Shown: positions 38,848 to 48,403 of the stretch, one piece after another
Layout of the letters: each line of letters opens with the position of its first letter
Numbering within the stretch: the first letter of the stretch is position 1
NCBI RefSeq assembly: GCF_014698825.1
Contig: NZ_JACJTT010000017.1
Location: forward strand, 1-64,000
Direction: 5' to 3'
Origin: Richelia sinica FACHB-800
Lineage (GTDB): Bacteria; Cyanobacteriota; Cyanobacteriia; Cyanobacteriales; Nostocaceae
Length of the DNA: 64,000 bases
Position numbers and translations under genes: made by a program
Notes under the pieces: generated by a model
Seen by the model: only the letters and a program-made list of their open reading frames with translations
The model's database searches: none
Told to the model about the DNA's origin: nothing

Positions 38848-39570
38848 CTACTTTTGCGCTTCGGTTTTTTCTGGTTCTTCTGCCACTGTCTCAACGATGG
38901 TACGTTTGGAGAATCCCCAGGTTAAAATGATGGCGATCGCACTAATCATTAACCATTCTGGTGGCACTAGGGCATCGTTGACGACCTTTAACAACAGACG
39001 TAACCCCACAAAAGCTACAGTGATATAGCCTGCGTCTTCTAGGTTTTCAAATTCATCTAACCACCGAATAAACAGCCCTGCCATAAATCGGAGTGTGATA
39101 ATGCCGATGGTTGCACCAGTTAATACTAACCATTTTTCCTGAGAAACAGCGATCGCTGTGGTAACGCTATCTAAAGAAAACGCTAAATCTGTCAAGGCAA
39201 TAACTGGAATCACTTGCCATAGTGATTGGAACCGGGGCCCATGATGGTGGTTTTCTGAGTCTTCTTCGGAAGTAAAGTGTTGAAAGACTAACCACAACAG
39301 GTAAGCTGCACCCAACAATTCAAATTGCCAGTATTTTTGTACCCAAGTTGCCGTTAAAATCAAGCTGATTCGCAGCACATAAGCCACCACCAACCCGAAG
39401 TTCAGTGCTTTCTGTTCTAGATTTTTATCTTCCAATCCTTGGGCAATAGCCGCTAGGGCGATCGCATTATCAGCAGATAGTACCGCCTCTAAAAATATTA
39501 ATATCAGCAGGACTATAGGGGCTTCAATACTGAAATGAAAGTTTAGATAATCAAAAATCCGGTCTAGCAT
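38848..39570 (-). CDS. TerC family integral membrane protein
   Basis: A 240-residue protein with seven or eight hydrophobic helices and the two TerC signatures, ILIFLEAVLSADNAIAL and VIALTDLAFSLDSVTTAIAVS, whose acidic residues in membrane helices are proposed to bind metal ions. TerC proteins are linked to manganese or calcium export and to tellurite resistance; the substrate here cannot be stated. The cytoplasmic loop has a His/Asp/Glu-rich segment (SEEDSENHHHG), which fits metal handling. The 335 bases upstream hold no gene that I recognise. Confidence 0.88.
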   Translation of the reverse strand: MLDRIFDYLNFHFSIEAPIVLLILIFLEAVLSADNAIALAAIAQGLEDKNLEQKALNFGLVVAYVLRISLILTATWVQKYWQFELLGAAYLLWLVFQHFTSEEDSENHHHGPRFQSLWQVIPVIALTDLAFSLDSVTTAIAVSQEKWLVLTGATIGIITLRFMAGLFIRWLDEFENLEDAGYITVAFVGLRLLLKVVNDALVPPEWLMISAIAIILTWGFSKRTIVETVAEEPEKTEAQK

Positions 39571-39905
39571 TCCGATTTCTCAAGCTGGGAAAATTTAAAA
39601 ATAACAGTAACAGCTATTTTTATTATATAAAGCGCAATAAATTGCTACCTTATCCCAGCTTAACACTTGCTTCTGGAATTTTGAAAACTGTTAAGTTCCT
39701 GCGACTGTTCAATACATCAATCTGTGAAGATTTCACTACATATGTGTCAGTCTATCAAGCCCGCTTCCAGGAATTACTCATTGACAAAAAATAATAGATA
39801 TGTATTGAATGTTCTGATCAATGATGCCAATTCAAACAAGCAGAGGAGACATAGATAAATTGGGTTGTATTAAATTCTGCCCAACATAATATTCGGTCAT
39901 TGGCA

Positions 39906-40325
39906 TTACAACAAATCTTCAATTAACTTGCTAGCTAACTCTTGTGTATTGATATCATTCAAACAGCCACTGTGGTTGAATAAATTTTCCACGGCAGATA
40001 TTCTGTTATCTGCTGGTGCTATCCGCAAACATTCTTCTAAATTGACGGCTAAATCAAACAGTGAATGCTCTCCTAAATTGTTTCTCAAAGTTACAGCTAC
40101 ATCATGATCGCTAACTAAAAAATCTTTGATTTTATCTAACAGTGGATTAACTAGCACTTCATCATCACCCCAAGTTTCTAGCCAGTCACTTTCCACATCT
40201 TCTACATATATATGCACAAAATTTAAACCAAATTGTAACCAATCTTCTTGCATTCTACGAGCGGCTGATAACGCTTCAGCAAATGTAACTTGCTCGTCGG
40301 TCTTTATTTGTTGTTGATTAAGCAT
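39906..40325 (-). CDS. Hypothetical protein, pair with the upstream gene
   Basis: A 139-residue acidic, helical protein with no signal peptide or membrane segment. It is not recognised. It contains WLETWGDDEVLVNPLLDKIK and a leucine-rich C-terminus (NTQELASKLIEDLL). It begins 74 bases after the end of the 231-residue gene on the same strand. The pair stand apart from their neighbours by function and could be accessory. A partner or immunity role is possible but unsupported. Confidence 0.6.
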   Translation of the reverse strand: MLNQQQIKTDEQVTFAEALSAARRMQEDWLQFGLNFVHIYVEDVESDWLETWGDDEVLVNPLLDKIKDFLVSDHDVAVTLRNNLGEHSLFDLAVNLEECLRIAPADNRISAVENLFNHSGCLNDINTQELASKLIEDLL

Positions 40326-40399
40326 AAATGCTGATGGCAGATTGATGGAGTTAATGAAGTTGGTTCAAAAATAGAATCTTCGCAGGTATTAATTGAGAT

Positions 40400-41095
40400 T
40401 CAGCACGAAAAGTTCAGATATTTTTTGTTTCCTAAGTAATCACTGTTATACAATGAGATGTTGACTAATTGGTGAACAAGGTCATCGTCTAGGGGATTGT
40501 AACTGATAAACAATCCTCGCTCTATATCCCACAATTGCAGAGTGTGTTGCCAATCTTGATACTTTTGCTGATTCAACTCTTTAGAAACAGTCGTAAACTG
40601 GACGCACAGAGGTTGGTTTTTATGACTACTCACGATTAAATCTGTAGCCATAGAAAGGTCGGCTATATATCGCTGCCAAAAGTTCCCTTCACGTTTAACA
40701 ATATCCTGAGCTATACATCTAATGATATCATTATCGAACTGATTAAATTGGCCTGCCATCATTTTTTTCTTCCAAATATAAAATTTGGCATCTGTAGAAT
40801 TTATCCACCGAGGAAAGAGACAACCATACCAGTACCTTTCTATAGGTGTCATTTTTGCAAAATGTGAATTTTGTTCTGCCGCTGAAGGTAAAGATTTAAT
40901 TGCTAGCCACACAGTAGAATCCGTAATTACCTCTAACAAAAAAGCTAGAACCATTGGTTTGGCATTGAGGCAACCGAGTTTAATGTGTTTAACCCAACGG
41001 TTAATTTCCTCTAATCTTCTGGCTAAGGTCGGATCAATCGAGGAGGATTGCTCGATCAGTGACTTTAGCTTATCCTTGATTTCTTTCGCTTGCAA
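40400..41095 (-). CDS. Hypothetical protein of 231 residues
   Basis: The protein is not recognised. It has a helical N-terminal half (KEIKDKLKSLIEQSSSIDPT, LARRLEEINRWVKHIKLG), a Trp/Tyr-rich centre (IERYWYGCLFPRWINS, FYIWKKKMM) and a C-terminal alpha/beta segment, DLSMATDLIVSSHKNQPLCV then QFTTVS. A D-x(n)-hydrophobic strand followed by a VQFT strand is reminiscent of PD-(D/E)XK-type nuclease cores, but the evidence is a short motif only. It starts at ATG 41095 and is followed by the 139-residue gene. Confidence 0.6.
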   Translation of the reverse strand: MQAKEIKDKLKSLIEQSSSIDPTLARRLEEINRWVKHIKLGCLNAKPMVLAFLLEVITDSTVWLAIKSLPSAAEQNSHFAKMTPIERYWYGCLFPRWINSTDAKFYIWKKKMMAGQFNQFDNDIIRCIAQDIVKREGNFWQRYIADLSMATDLIVSSHKNQPLCVQFTTVSKELNQQKYQDWQHTLQLWDIERGLFISYNPLDDDLVHQLVNISLYNSDYLGNKKYLNFSC

Positions 41096-41361
41096 ACTCT
41101 ACCCTATCTTTAGACGCTAACACATTTGTTAAAAATTGATACCTAAATAAAGTAACAAATAAAGTTTCAAAAACTTTTTTTTATGATTTTAACATCACTA
41201 CCAGCAAATTAGGTATTAACTACCAGGCAAAATACAATATTTAGTAAATTATCTTTACATATTTTTATTTGTCTCACAACTTAATGAAAATCTAAACGCG
41301 ATGCATCAAAACTTTGTTAAAAATAGTTTTCAGTGACGATATTATTTTTTGCCACATTACC

Positions 41362-43332
41362 ATGTCTCAACCGACTATAGAATCCATCCTACAAGAAAAG
41401 CGGTTATTTCCTCCTGCTAGTGAATTTTCGCAAAAAGCTGTAATTAAAAGCTTGGAAGATTACCAGAGTATTTATGATCGAGCTAAGGCTGATCCGCAGC
41501 AGTTCTGGGCAGAATTGGCGGAAAGTGAGTTACATTGGTTTGCAAAATGGGACAAAGTCCTAGATTGGCAACCACCTTTTGTCAAATGGTTTGTCAATGG
41601 CAAAATCAATATTTCTTACAACTGTCTTGACAGACATCTGACTACTTGGCGTAAAAATAAGGCGGCATTAATTTGGGAGGGAGAACCAGGTGATTCCCGC
41701 ACCCTCACCTATGCTCAATTACATCGAGAAGTTTGTCAATTTGCCAATGTCTTAAAACAGCTAGGGGTAAAAAAAGGCGATCGCGTGGGTATTTATATGC
41801 CCATGATACCGGAAGCTGCCATTGCTATGTTAGCCTGTGCGAGAATAGGCGCACCCCATAGCGTTGTGTTTGGGGGATTTAGTGCGGAAGCTTTGCGCGA
41901 TCGCTTGATTGATGCCGAAGCTAAACTAGTAGTTACAGCTGATGGGGGATGGCGGAAAGATGCGATCGTTCCCTTGAAAGAGCAAGTAGACAAAGCTTTA
42001 GCTGATGGTACTGTTCCCAGTGTCACAGATGTGTTGGTAGTACAACGCACTGGTCAAAAAATCCACATGGAACCGGGACGAGACCATTGGTGGCATGATT
42101 TACAAAAAGGCGTTTCTGCTGATTGTCCTGCGGAACCAATGGACAGCGAAGATATGCTGTTTATTCTCTACACCTCCGGTAGTACAGGTAAACCGAAGGG
42201 AGTTGTCCACACCACCGGTGGTTATAACCTATACAGCCACATGACCACCAAATGGATCTTTGATTTACAAGATACTGATGTATATTGGTGTACTGCTGAT
42301 GTTGGTTGGATTACAGGACACAGCTATATCGTCTATGGCCCCCTTTCCAACGGTGCAACTACCCTGATGTACGAAGGTGCCCCCCGTGCATCTAATCCTG
42401 GCTGTTTTTGGGATGTAATTGAAAAATACGGCGTTAACATTTTTTATACTGCACCCACAGCCATCCGCGCCTTTATTAAAATGGGTGAACATCATCCCAA
42501 AGCGCGGAATCTTTCTTCCTTGCGATTATTGGGAACCGTGGGAGAACCCATCAACCCCGAAGCTTGGATGTGGTATTACAAGGTCATCGGTGGTGAACGT
42601 TGTCCTATTGTCGATACCTGGTGGCAAACAGAAACAGGTGGGATTATGATTACACCTCTACCTGGTGCCATTCCCACTAAACCAGGTTCCGCAACTTTGC
42701 CGTTCCCAGGTATTATTGCAGATATCGTTGATTTAGATGGTAACTCTGTCCCTGACAACGAAGGTGGTTATTTAGCAGTACGCTATCCTTGGCCGGGGAT
42801 GATGCGGACAGTTTATGGTGATCCAGACCGTTTCCGTCGCACCTATTGGGAACATATACCCCCTAAAGATGGCCAATATACTTATTTTGCTGGTGATGGT
42901 GCGAGAAAGGATGAAGATGGCTACTTCTGGGTCATGGGACGTGTGGATGATGTGTTAAACGTCTCTGGACACCGTTTAGGCACAATGGAAGTAGAATCTG
43001 CCCTAGTATCCCATCCTGCGGTTGCAGAAGCTGCGGTGGTGGGTAAACCCGATGAGTTGAAGGGTGAAGAAGTTGTGGCCTTTGTGACCTTAGAAGGAAC
43101 TTATCAACCTAGTGAAGAGTTGAGTAAGGAACTGAAGAAACACGTTGTTCAAGAAATTGGGGCGATCGCTCGACCTGGTGAAATCAGGTTTACTGATGCA
43201 TTGCCAAAAACCCGTTCTGGTAAAATCATGCGTCGGTTGTTGCGGAATCTAGCTGCTGGACAAGAGGTTTCTGGTGATACTTCCACCTTAGAAGACCGCA
43301 GTGTTTTGGATAAGTTGCGGGAAGGTGCTTAG
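41362..43332 (+). CDS. acs: Acetyl-CoA synthetase
   Basis: AMP-forming enzyme that activates acetate. It has the adenylate-forming P-loop motif [19 protein letters not shown], the A5 motif [10 protein letters not shown], the [20 protein letters not shown] hinge and the C-terminal catalytic lysine in [16 protein letters not shown] choose ATG 41362 ([18 protein letters not shown]), which gives the family length of 656 residues; an in-frame upstream ATG at 41314 would add 16 unrelated residues. A hairpin with moderate T content follows at 43386-43407. Confidence 0.96.
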   Translation: MSQPTIESILQEKRLFPPASEFSQKAVIKSLEDYQSIYDRAKADPQQFWAELAESELHWFAKWDKVLDWQPPFVKWFVNGKINISYNCLDRHLTTWRKNKAALIWEGEPGDSRTLTYAQLHREVCQFANVLKQLGVKKGDRVGIYMPMIPEAAIAMLACARIGAPHSVVFGGFSAEALRDRLIDAEAKLVVTADGGWRKDAIVPLKEQVDKALADGTVPSVTDVLVVQRTGQKIHMEPGRDHWWHDLQKGVSADCPAEPMDSEDMLFILYTSGSTGKPKGVVHTTGGYNLYSHMTTKWIFDLQDTDVYWCTADVGWITGHSYIVYGPLSNGATTLMYEGAPRASNPGCFWDVIEKYGVNIFYTAPTAIRAFIKMGEHHPKARNLSSLRLLGTVGEPINPEAWMWYYKVIGGERCPIVDTWWQTETGGIMITPLPGAIPTKPGSATLPFPGIIADIVDLDGNSVPDNEGGYLAVRYPWPGMMRTVYGDPDRFRRTYWEHIPPKDGQYTYFAGDGARKDEDGYFWVMGRVDDVLNVSGHRLGTMEVESALVSHPAVAEAAVVGKPDELKGEEVVAFVTLEGTYQPSEELSKELKKHVVQEIGAIARPGEIRFTDALPKTRSGKIMRRLLRNLAAGQEVSGDTSTLEDRSVLDKLREGA

Positions 43333-43385
43333 TTTGAATTAAGCTCACGCAGAGACGCAGAGGCACAGAGAGGACAAGTAATATG

Positions 43386-43407
43386 GGGTGGGCAATTTTG
43401 CCTACCC
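43386..43407 (+). terminator. Probable terminator of acs
   Basis: A 9-bp stem with one G-T wobble (GGGTGGGCA/TGCCTACCC) and a 4-base loop lies 55 bases after the acs stop. The following sequence TGTATTTT is only partly T-rich. It is also a common cyanobacterial palindrome. Confidence 0.45.
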
Positions 43408-43518
43408 TGTATTTTGGGAAGCAGATGAGAACTTGAATTTTCCTTCCACTTTGTTCCTCTTTTCTGACTCTGAAACTTTTGATTTATCTAGCTTTTGCTT
43501 TTCTTCAGCCAGCCCTAC

Positions 43519-43971
43519 TTAAAAATTTATTGTAGCAGTAATTGAGTCTGTATAATTTCCAACTTTGACATTTTGTCTAGCAGGAATAATGCCATAAATC
43601 GTGACAGTGGCAGAGAGGTTAGAACTTGTATAGTGTTGACTATTAGTTCCATTTCCCCAAATAAATTGTCCACCCGCATCTAAATATAAATTATAATTAA
43701 TTACATCATTTATACTGCGTAATTCACGTGCATTATAAGCAGCAGAATTACCTGGACTGAGGTCTATCGTGATTAAAGTAGGTGTGGGACTGGCGGCGGA
43801 ACAATCATAAGTTATGGAACCAGTAGAAGTAGTAGGGGTATTGCTAAAAACATCATAATTACCAAAAATAACGCTAGTAGAACTAACAGAACATTGACAT
43901 AAAGCTGGACTAATCAATAAATTGCTAGTAATTATTGTTCCTGATATTAATAATAATTTTTGCCCGTTCAT
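43519..43971 (-). CDS. Spore coat U (SCPU) domain pilus subunit or adhesin
   Basis: A 150-residue secreted protein: hydrophobic signal region (about 4-22), then an SCPU domain with CQCSVSSTSVIFGNYDVFS, two further cysteines, and the C-terminal donor-strand-like end VKVGNYTDSITATINF. It is the last gene of the chaperone-usher operon, where a minor subunit or tip adhesin is often placed. The domain is the pilin fold of the archaic (Csu-like) chaperone-usher class. Confidence 0.82.
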   Translation of the reverse strand: MNGQKLLLISGTIITSNLLISPALCQCSVSSTSVIFGNYDVFSNTPTTSTGSITYDCSAASPTPTLITIDLSPGNSAAYNARELRSINDVINYNLYLDAGGQFIWGNGTNSQHYTSSNLSATVTIYGIIPARQNVKVGNYTDSITATINF

Positions 43972-43981
43972 AATCTGCCTC

Positions 43982-46324
43982 TTATTTTTGCGGGAATATG
44001 CATTTTAATCGCCCTAAATTCACTAATAGTTGTTCAGATTGAGGAATATTTACTGTAAAATCGCAAGTACCTTGTGCATATTCCACTTTAGCTGTGTAGC
44101 TTCCAGGAGCAATATTATCTTCTAAATAAAAATTGCCTTCACTACCAATAGGAGAGATTATTGGTTTATCGTTTACATTAACAGTTAATTGACCATAAGC
44201 TGGAATTTCTGTTTTTCCTGATGATTCTATAGCAATAGTACCAATAAAACTCTGAATACGTTGAACAGAAAACCGCACTATCGCCCCTCCTCTTAAAGGA
44301 GGAGCAATGACTTTATCATTAGCACCAATCTTGTAATTGAGAGGAATATCTTCATCCTGCATTTTGATATTATTGCCATAGTATGGGAGTAAGTGTGGTA
44401 TTAACAAATTCCCGTTCCGGTCAGTCCTTCCCATTTCCTGATTACTAACATAACCACGTACTCCTGCCACTCCAGGAACTTGCAACAGAGCAAAACTTTG
44501 TGTGATGGGACGGGTAAAGAAAATATTTTTGCCAATGGCTACAACACTCCCTGATGCGTTTAGTGTAGTGGCTTCTCCTCCATTGTTGTTGCGATCATAG
44601 TTTAATTCATATATACCAAAAGGTGCTCGATAGGTGAAACGTGCATTAGCTGGAACTTCTGCTTCGCTGGGGGTTAACTGAAGACGGTAGCCAAAACCCT
44701 CCCCAACAGGAGCAGATTTTTGCAGAGATAGGGTAGTGGTTGCCTTTTGCTCATTAATTTGTTCACTTAAACTAGCACTGGTGTCACCGAGATAATAATT
44801 AAATCCAATAAATATTTCGTTGTTGGTAGATTGTAAATCTTGAGAGCTACGGCTAAGATTAATAGATATGTTGGCGCGATCGCTCAATTGAATTGTGCTG
44901 TAGAGAGAAAGGCGATCGCTGTGTCCTCGATCACGTGAGTCAGCAGCAGCATATTGTAAACCTACACTCAGACCCCGTGCTAAATTTGAAGAAACAAAAC
45001 CATTGTACTCTAAGTTTGGTCTATCATCTGCCGCTTTGAGACTCAAATTTGCATATTGATCGCTGAATAGACGTACAGCACCTCCAAACCCTACACTTCT
45101 ACTAGAATAGCTATAGGCTAAGGATGCGGCTGTACCCGTATTTCCTGATTCATTACTAGCAGCTAAAGATAATTCAACAGCACCAAAAGGCAATGCAGTG
45201 GTTAAAGTAGTACCACCACTGATTAAATCAGAAGACGTTTCCAAACGCCCCCCAATTGTTAGAGAATCAGTTATACCTTGAGTATATCGACCCAAAAAAA
45301 CAGAGGAACCGTAATTAAAGCTATCAGTATCTAAATTATCTCTGCGGAAACCGAGATTAAAACTATAGTCAGATAATCCTGGTTTGAGTAATCCTGTAGA
45401 AAAATAAAATGGTGAATTAATTACTTGTTCTTTACCAAAAGCATCACGAATCACTACTTTGGTTGAACCATTACCTACTGGTAGCACCAGATTATTTAAT
45501 TCAAACTTACCAGGGGGTACATCTCTTTGGCTAACCCTTTGTCCATTGACTAATACTTCTACAGTAGAAGGCGTAATAACAGCACCAGATAATCCAAATG
45601 TTGGTTGACGAGTAAAATAAGGATTGAGGTTGAATTCTTTGGATAAACTCACACCTCCTAAAAATAGTGATCCTCCTAAATTACCAGAGTTAGCAAAAGA
45701 GTCACCAACTACCCATCGAGTCAAATTTTTAGGATTATTTATAGTAAAATTAGTTAATCCTCTGACAATATTACCGTCTGCTTTCCGAGAAAAATTACTA
45801 TATAATAAATTACCATTAAGGCTTAGACCAGACTCTCCAAAAAATGTATAATCATTTAACTTTGCTTCATCTAAAGGTATATTGAAAGCATAGTTGAGAA
45901 AAGCACTGGTATCTTGAGTGTAAACTATATTTTTCGGTGAAGTATTGCCTAAGTTAAGTGAAGTAGTTCCTAGTAATTGAGTTTGGGCAGTGATCCGCAA
46001 ACTTAAAGACTTTTCGTCAAACTCGTAGGTAATACTAGAATTTAGAGAGCCAAGAGAAACATAAATTTCATTATTAATGGTTTCTTGAACACCAGCAAAA
46101 TTTTGTAATCCTGCTTTTTCCAAATCCAAACGACGAATTAGAACATCCTTGTCACGCAAAATAACAAAAACTTCCCCTTGGGAAATATTATTGAGTGTTA
46201 GTTCTAGGATTGCCTTTTGCTCTTGTACTGCCCATGCAGGGCAGGTAATCAAACTAGATCCAAAAAAAAATACCCAGAACAACAAATTTAATAGGCGTGG
46301 TCCCTTAAGAAATATTGATCCCAT
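43982..46324 (-). CDS. Fimbrial outer-membrane usher
   Basis: A 780-residue usher that secretes and assembles pilus subunits through the outer membrane. It has a signal peptide (LLNLLFWVFFFGSSLITCPAWA), an N-terminal chaperone-binding domain, and a beta-barrel region with alternating aromatic strands. Barrel and plug motifs SGAVITPSTVEVLVNGQRVS and VIRDAFGKEQVINSPFYFS are typical of the FimD/PapC family. The C-terminal domain is present (SYTAKVEYAQGTCDFTVNIP). It is about 60 residues shorter than FimD, as usual for archaic-type ushers. Ten bases separate it from the downstream subunit gene. Confidence 0.92.
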   Translation of the reverse strand: MGSIFLKGPRLLNLLFWVFFFGSSLITCPAWAVQEQKAILELTLNNISQGEVFVILRDKDVLIRRLDLEKAGLQNFAGVQETINNEIYVSLGSLNSSITYEFDEKSLSLRITAQTQLLGTTSLNLGNTSPKNIVYTQDTSAFLNYAFNIPLDEAKLNDYTFFGESGLSLNGNLLYSNFSRKADGNIVRGLTNFTINNPKNLTRWVVGDSFANSGNLGGSLFLGGVSLSKEFNLNPYFTRQPTFGLSGAVITPSTVEVLVNGQRVSQRDVPPGKFELNNLVLPVGNGSTKVVIRDAFGKEQVINSPFYFSTGLLKPGLSDYSFNLGFRRDNLDTDSFNYGSSVFLGRYTQGITDSLTIGGRLETSSDLISGGTTLTTALPFGAVELSLAASNESGNTGTAASLAYSYSSRSVGFGGAVRLFSDQYANLSLKAADDRPNLEYNGFVSSNLARGLSVGLQYAAADSRDRGHSDRLSLYSTIQLSDRANISINLSRSSQDLQSTNNEIFIGFNYYLGDTSASLSEQINEQKATTTLSLQKSAPVGEGFGYRLQLTPSEAEVPANARFTYRAPFGIYELNYDRNNNGGEATTLNASGSVVAIGKNIFFTRPITQSFALLQVPGVAGVRGYVSNQEMGRTDRNGNLLIPHLLPYYGNNIKMQDEDIPLNYKIGANDKVIAPPLRGGAIVRFSVQRIQSFIGTIAIESSGKTEIPAYGQLTVNVNDKPIISPIGSEGNFYLEDNIAPGSYTAKVEYAQGTCDFTVNIPQSEQLLVNLGRLKCIFPQK

Positions 46325-46347
46325 TTTTAAAAATACTGCATAGAAAA

Positions 46348-47127
46348 TTATTTTGGATTTTTACAAGCTCCTGTAGGCATTTCGAGCTTTTCTGTTAAAA
46401 CTTTTTGTTCTGTTTTGACCTCTATCAATAAAGTTTGCGTTTTGCTACACTCCGGTTGAGAAATATTGAGTTCATAAGGCTGGGATATACCATTGAGAAT
46501 ATACCAACCATTTCGTTCTTTATTAAATACTGTTTTACCTGTTATGTCTGTGCCTTTAACTCTAATTATTTGAGCAATAAAATGAGTGTTACCAGTATTT
46601 TTTACATTAAAAACTAAGCGGTTTTTATTAATATTTATATTGTCGATTTTACCATTTACAACTTGTTGATTTGGTTGTAAGAATATGGGAAGTCCCATTT
46701 TGGTTAAAATTTTAATTCCTGGATTGCTTTGATTAGGTGTTTTTAGTGGGGGAAGTTCTTCCACAAAAATACGGTAAGTTTTTTCCACTGTACTTACGGG
46801 AGTTAAAGTTCCCACACGTATACGGCGTTCTTCTCCAGGATTTAAGGAAAGTAATCCCGGAAACGCAACTATTTCTTCTGTAGGAGTGAGTTGCATTTCA
46901 CCTTGATTATCTTGACTCCAAGCATAAGTCTTTATTTGAAAGCGTAAAGTTTCATCACTAGTATTCCGTAGAGTGAGAACTTGATTAGAAACTTGACTAG
47001 ATAAAGAAACTTTTACAGGACTTACTTGAAAATTGCTGGACCAAGCTTGTTTTCCTGGAATTATTCCTATTCCAGTGAGTAAAGCCAAAACTACTAAACT
47101 AGCTCTTTTATGATGATAAAAATACAT
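46348..47127 (-). CDS. Periplasmic fimbrial chaperone
   Basis: A 259-residue exported protein with an N-terminal signal segment (about 8-28). The two immunoglobulin-like domains of the PapD family follow: N-terminal FQVSPVKVSLSSQVSNQVLTLRN, the G1-strand segment RTYRIFVEELPP (EELPP is a chaperone signature), and a C-terminal domain with NIN-type strands. It delivers subunits to the usher. It lies 23 bases before the usher gene, in the same operon. Confidence 0.92.
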   Translation of the reverse strand: MYFYHHKRASLVVLALLTGIGIIPGKQAWSSNFQVSPVKVSLSSQVSNQVLTLRNTSDETLRFQIKTYAWSQDNQGEMQLTPTEEIVAFPGLLSLNPGEERRIRVGTLTPVSTVEKTYRIFVEELPPLKTPNQSNPGIKILTKMGLPIFLQPNQQVVNGKIDNININKNRLVFNVKNTGNTHFIAQIIRVKGTDITGKTVFNKERNGWYILNGISQPYELNISQPECSKTQTLLIEVKTEQKVLTEKLEMPTGACKNPK

Positions 47128-47299
47128 ACAGCAGTTTGGAGATAATTTGATTTTTACTAATTAATCTCTGAATTGAAAATGTGGGCGGATTATTCCACCC
47201 AACATCAACAATTGATTCTTATAAATGAGAAGATTTAGTGCTAAAGTTAAGAAACAGTTGACCCAATACTGTTCTTACCAGCACTAGAAAAACTTTTGG

Positions 47300-47830
47300 T
47301 TAGAAACTGATAGTAGCCACAACTGTATCACTATAATTACCTACGGGAACATTTTGTCCACCAGCGATAGAACCGTAAATAGTGTTAGTTTGAGATGTAC
47401 CGGAACCAATAACTCCTAGACCTGTTCCTGCTGTATTTCCCCAAGTAGTTGTCCGTGCTGAATCTTGATACAGAGCATAGGACAAGTTGTTTCCACTACC
47501 ATTACTCATCATACGTAAAGGTGCAGCATTACTAGAGCCTCCACTAGGATTGCTACCTTGATCCAAGATAATGGTTGCAGAAGCACCATTAGTACAAGTT
47601 GTTGTGACGCTGCCAGTACCATTTAAAGCAAGGCTGGTATTAGCACTTACTGGGTCATAACTGCCAAAGGATAGAGCGGAAGTAGAAATTGTACAGCTAG
47701 GTGAAACTGAAGCTGAAACTGAAAGGTTACTACTTGCTGTACTAGCCATTGCAGCCATGGGAGTAGCGACAGATGCAAACAATGAACCAGCAACGAGTAG
47801 TGCAGAACCTATATTAAAACGACGTACCAT
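47300..47830 (-). CDS. SCPU-domain major pilus subunit
   Basis: A 176-residue secreted protein: signal peptide (about 8-30, ending AMA), then an SCPU domain with CTISTSALSFGSYDPVSAN, one more cysteine, small polar residues and the C-terminal end VPVGNYSDTVVATISF, which resembles the end of the other subunit (43519-43971). As the first gene after the probable promoter it is likely the major subunit. A GGAGG-type ribosome binding site lies upstream of ATG 47830. Confidence 0.85.
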   Translation of the reverse strand: MVRRFNIGSALLVAGSLFASVATPMAAMASTASSNLSVSASVSPSCTISTSALSFGSYDPVSANTSLALNGTGSVTTTCTNGASATIILDQGSNPSGGSSNAAPLRMMSNGSGNNLSYALYQDSARTTTWGNTAGTGLGVIGSGTSQTNTIYGSIAGGQNVPVGNYSDTVVATISF

Positions 47831-48403
47831 AGTAAATGCCTCCGAATGTATTGAAGTGTAATTTTTGTGAGTGATAGTCTGGATTACGAATTGAATTTCT
47901 ACCTTGACATTGACAACATATGTAACAAATCTGTCAGATTATATACAAATTAATACTAGTGTTAACTGCAAATTCATTCCGAATGTCTTCAATGCACTGC
48001 CTTAAAGTGTTTTTTCTTCAACGGCTACAAAATTCCGTTTTTCTTGACTGTATTCACACTACAAAAGGTTAGTTATAAAAATAACAGTAAATTTTCTGGT
48101 TTTTCAAGTAAGTCTTAAGCTGCATAATCACTTAAAAAAATTGTATTATAAGCTACGGTAATTACAGTGCAGATGAGTAAAACATGTACGAACAATCCCT
48201 AAAACTCTATTAGCTCTCATTTCGCAGTCGTAGTGTAAATTCGCATTTGAGTTTAGGATTCCCGTCAGCATGATCAATTCAGCCTCGAATAGGCAGCTGA
48301 ATCTATAGCTTCAACTTAGAAACCCTGATTCTTTCCTAGCCTAGACAGACTATGATCTCGTTGAGTAAATTCAAAAACATCCTTGACTCAAACTTAAATG
48401 AGC
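47831..48403. other. 573-base intergenic region with the pilus operon promoter
   Basis: No gene or repeat recognised. It separates the pilus operon from the diguanylate cyclase gene on the same strand. A good promoter-like box pair is listed separately; the 5' untranslated region would be about 100 bases. Confidence 0.6.
47938..47965 (-). promoter_or_regulatory. Probable sigma-70-type promoter of the chaperone-usher operon
   Basis: On the minus strand TTAACA (47965-47960) and TATAAT (47943-47938) are separated by 16 bases. The -10 box is perfect and the -35 box has one mismatch to consensus. It lies about 108 bases upstream of the first SCPU gene. Sequence evidence only. Confidence 0.5.
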
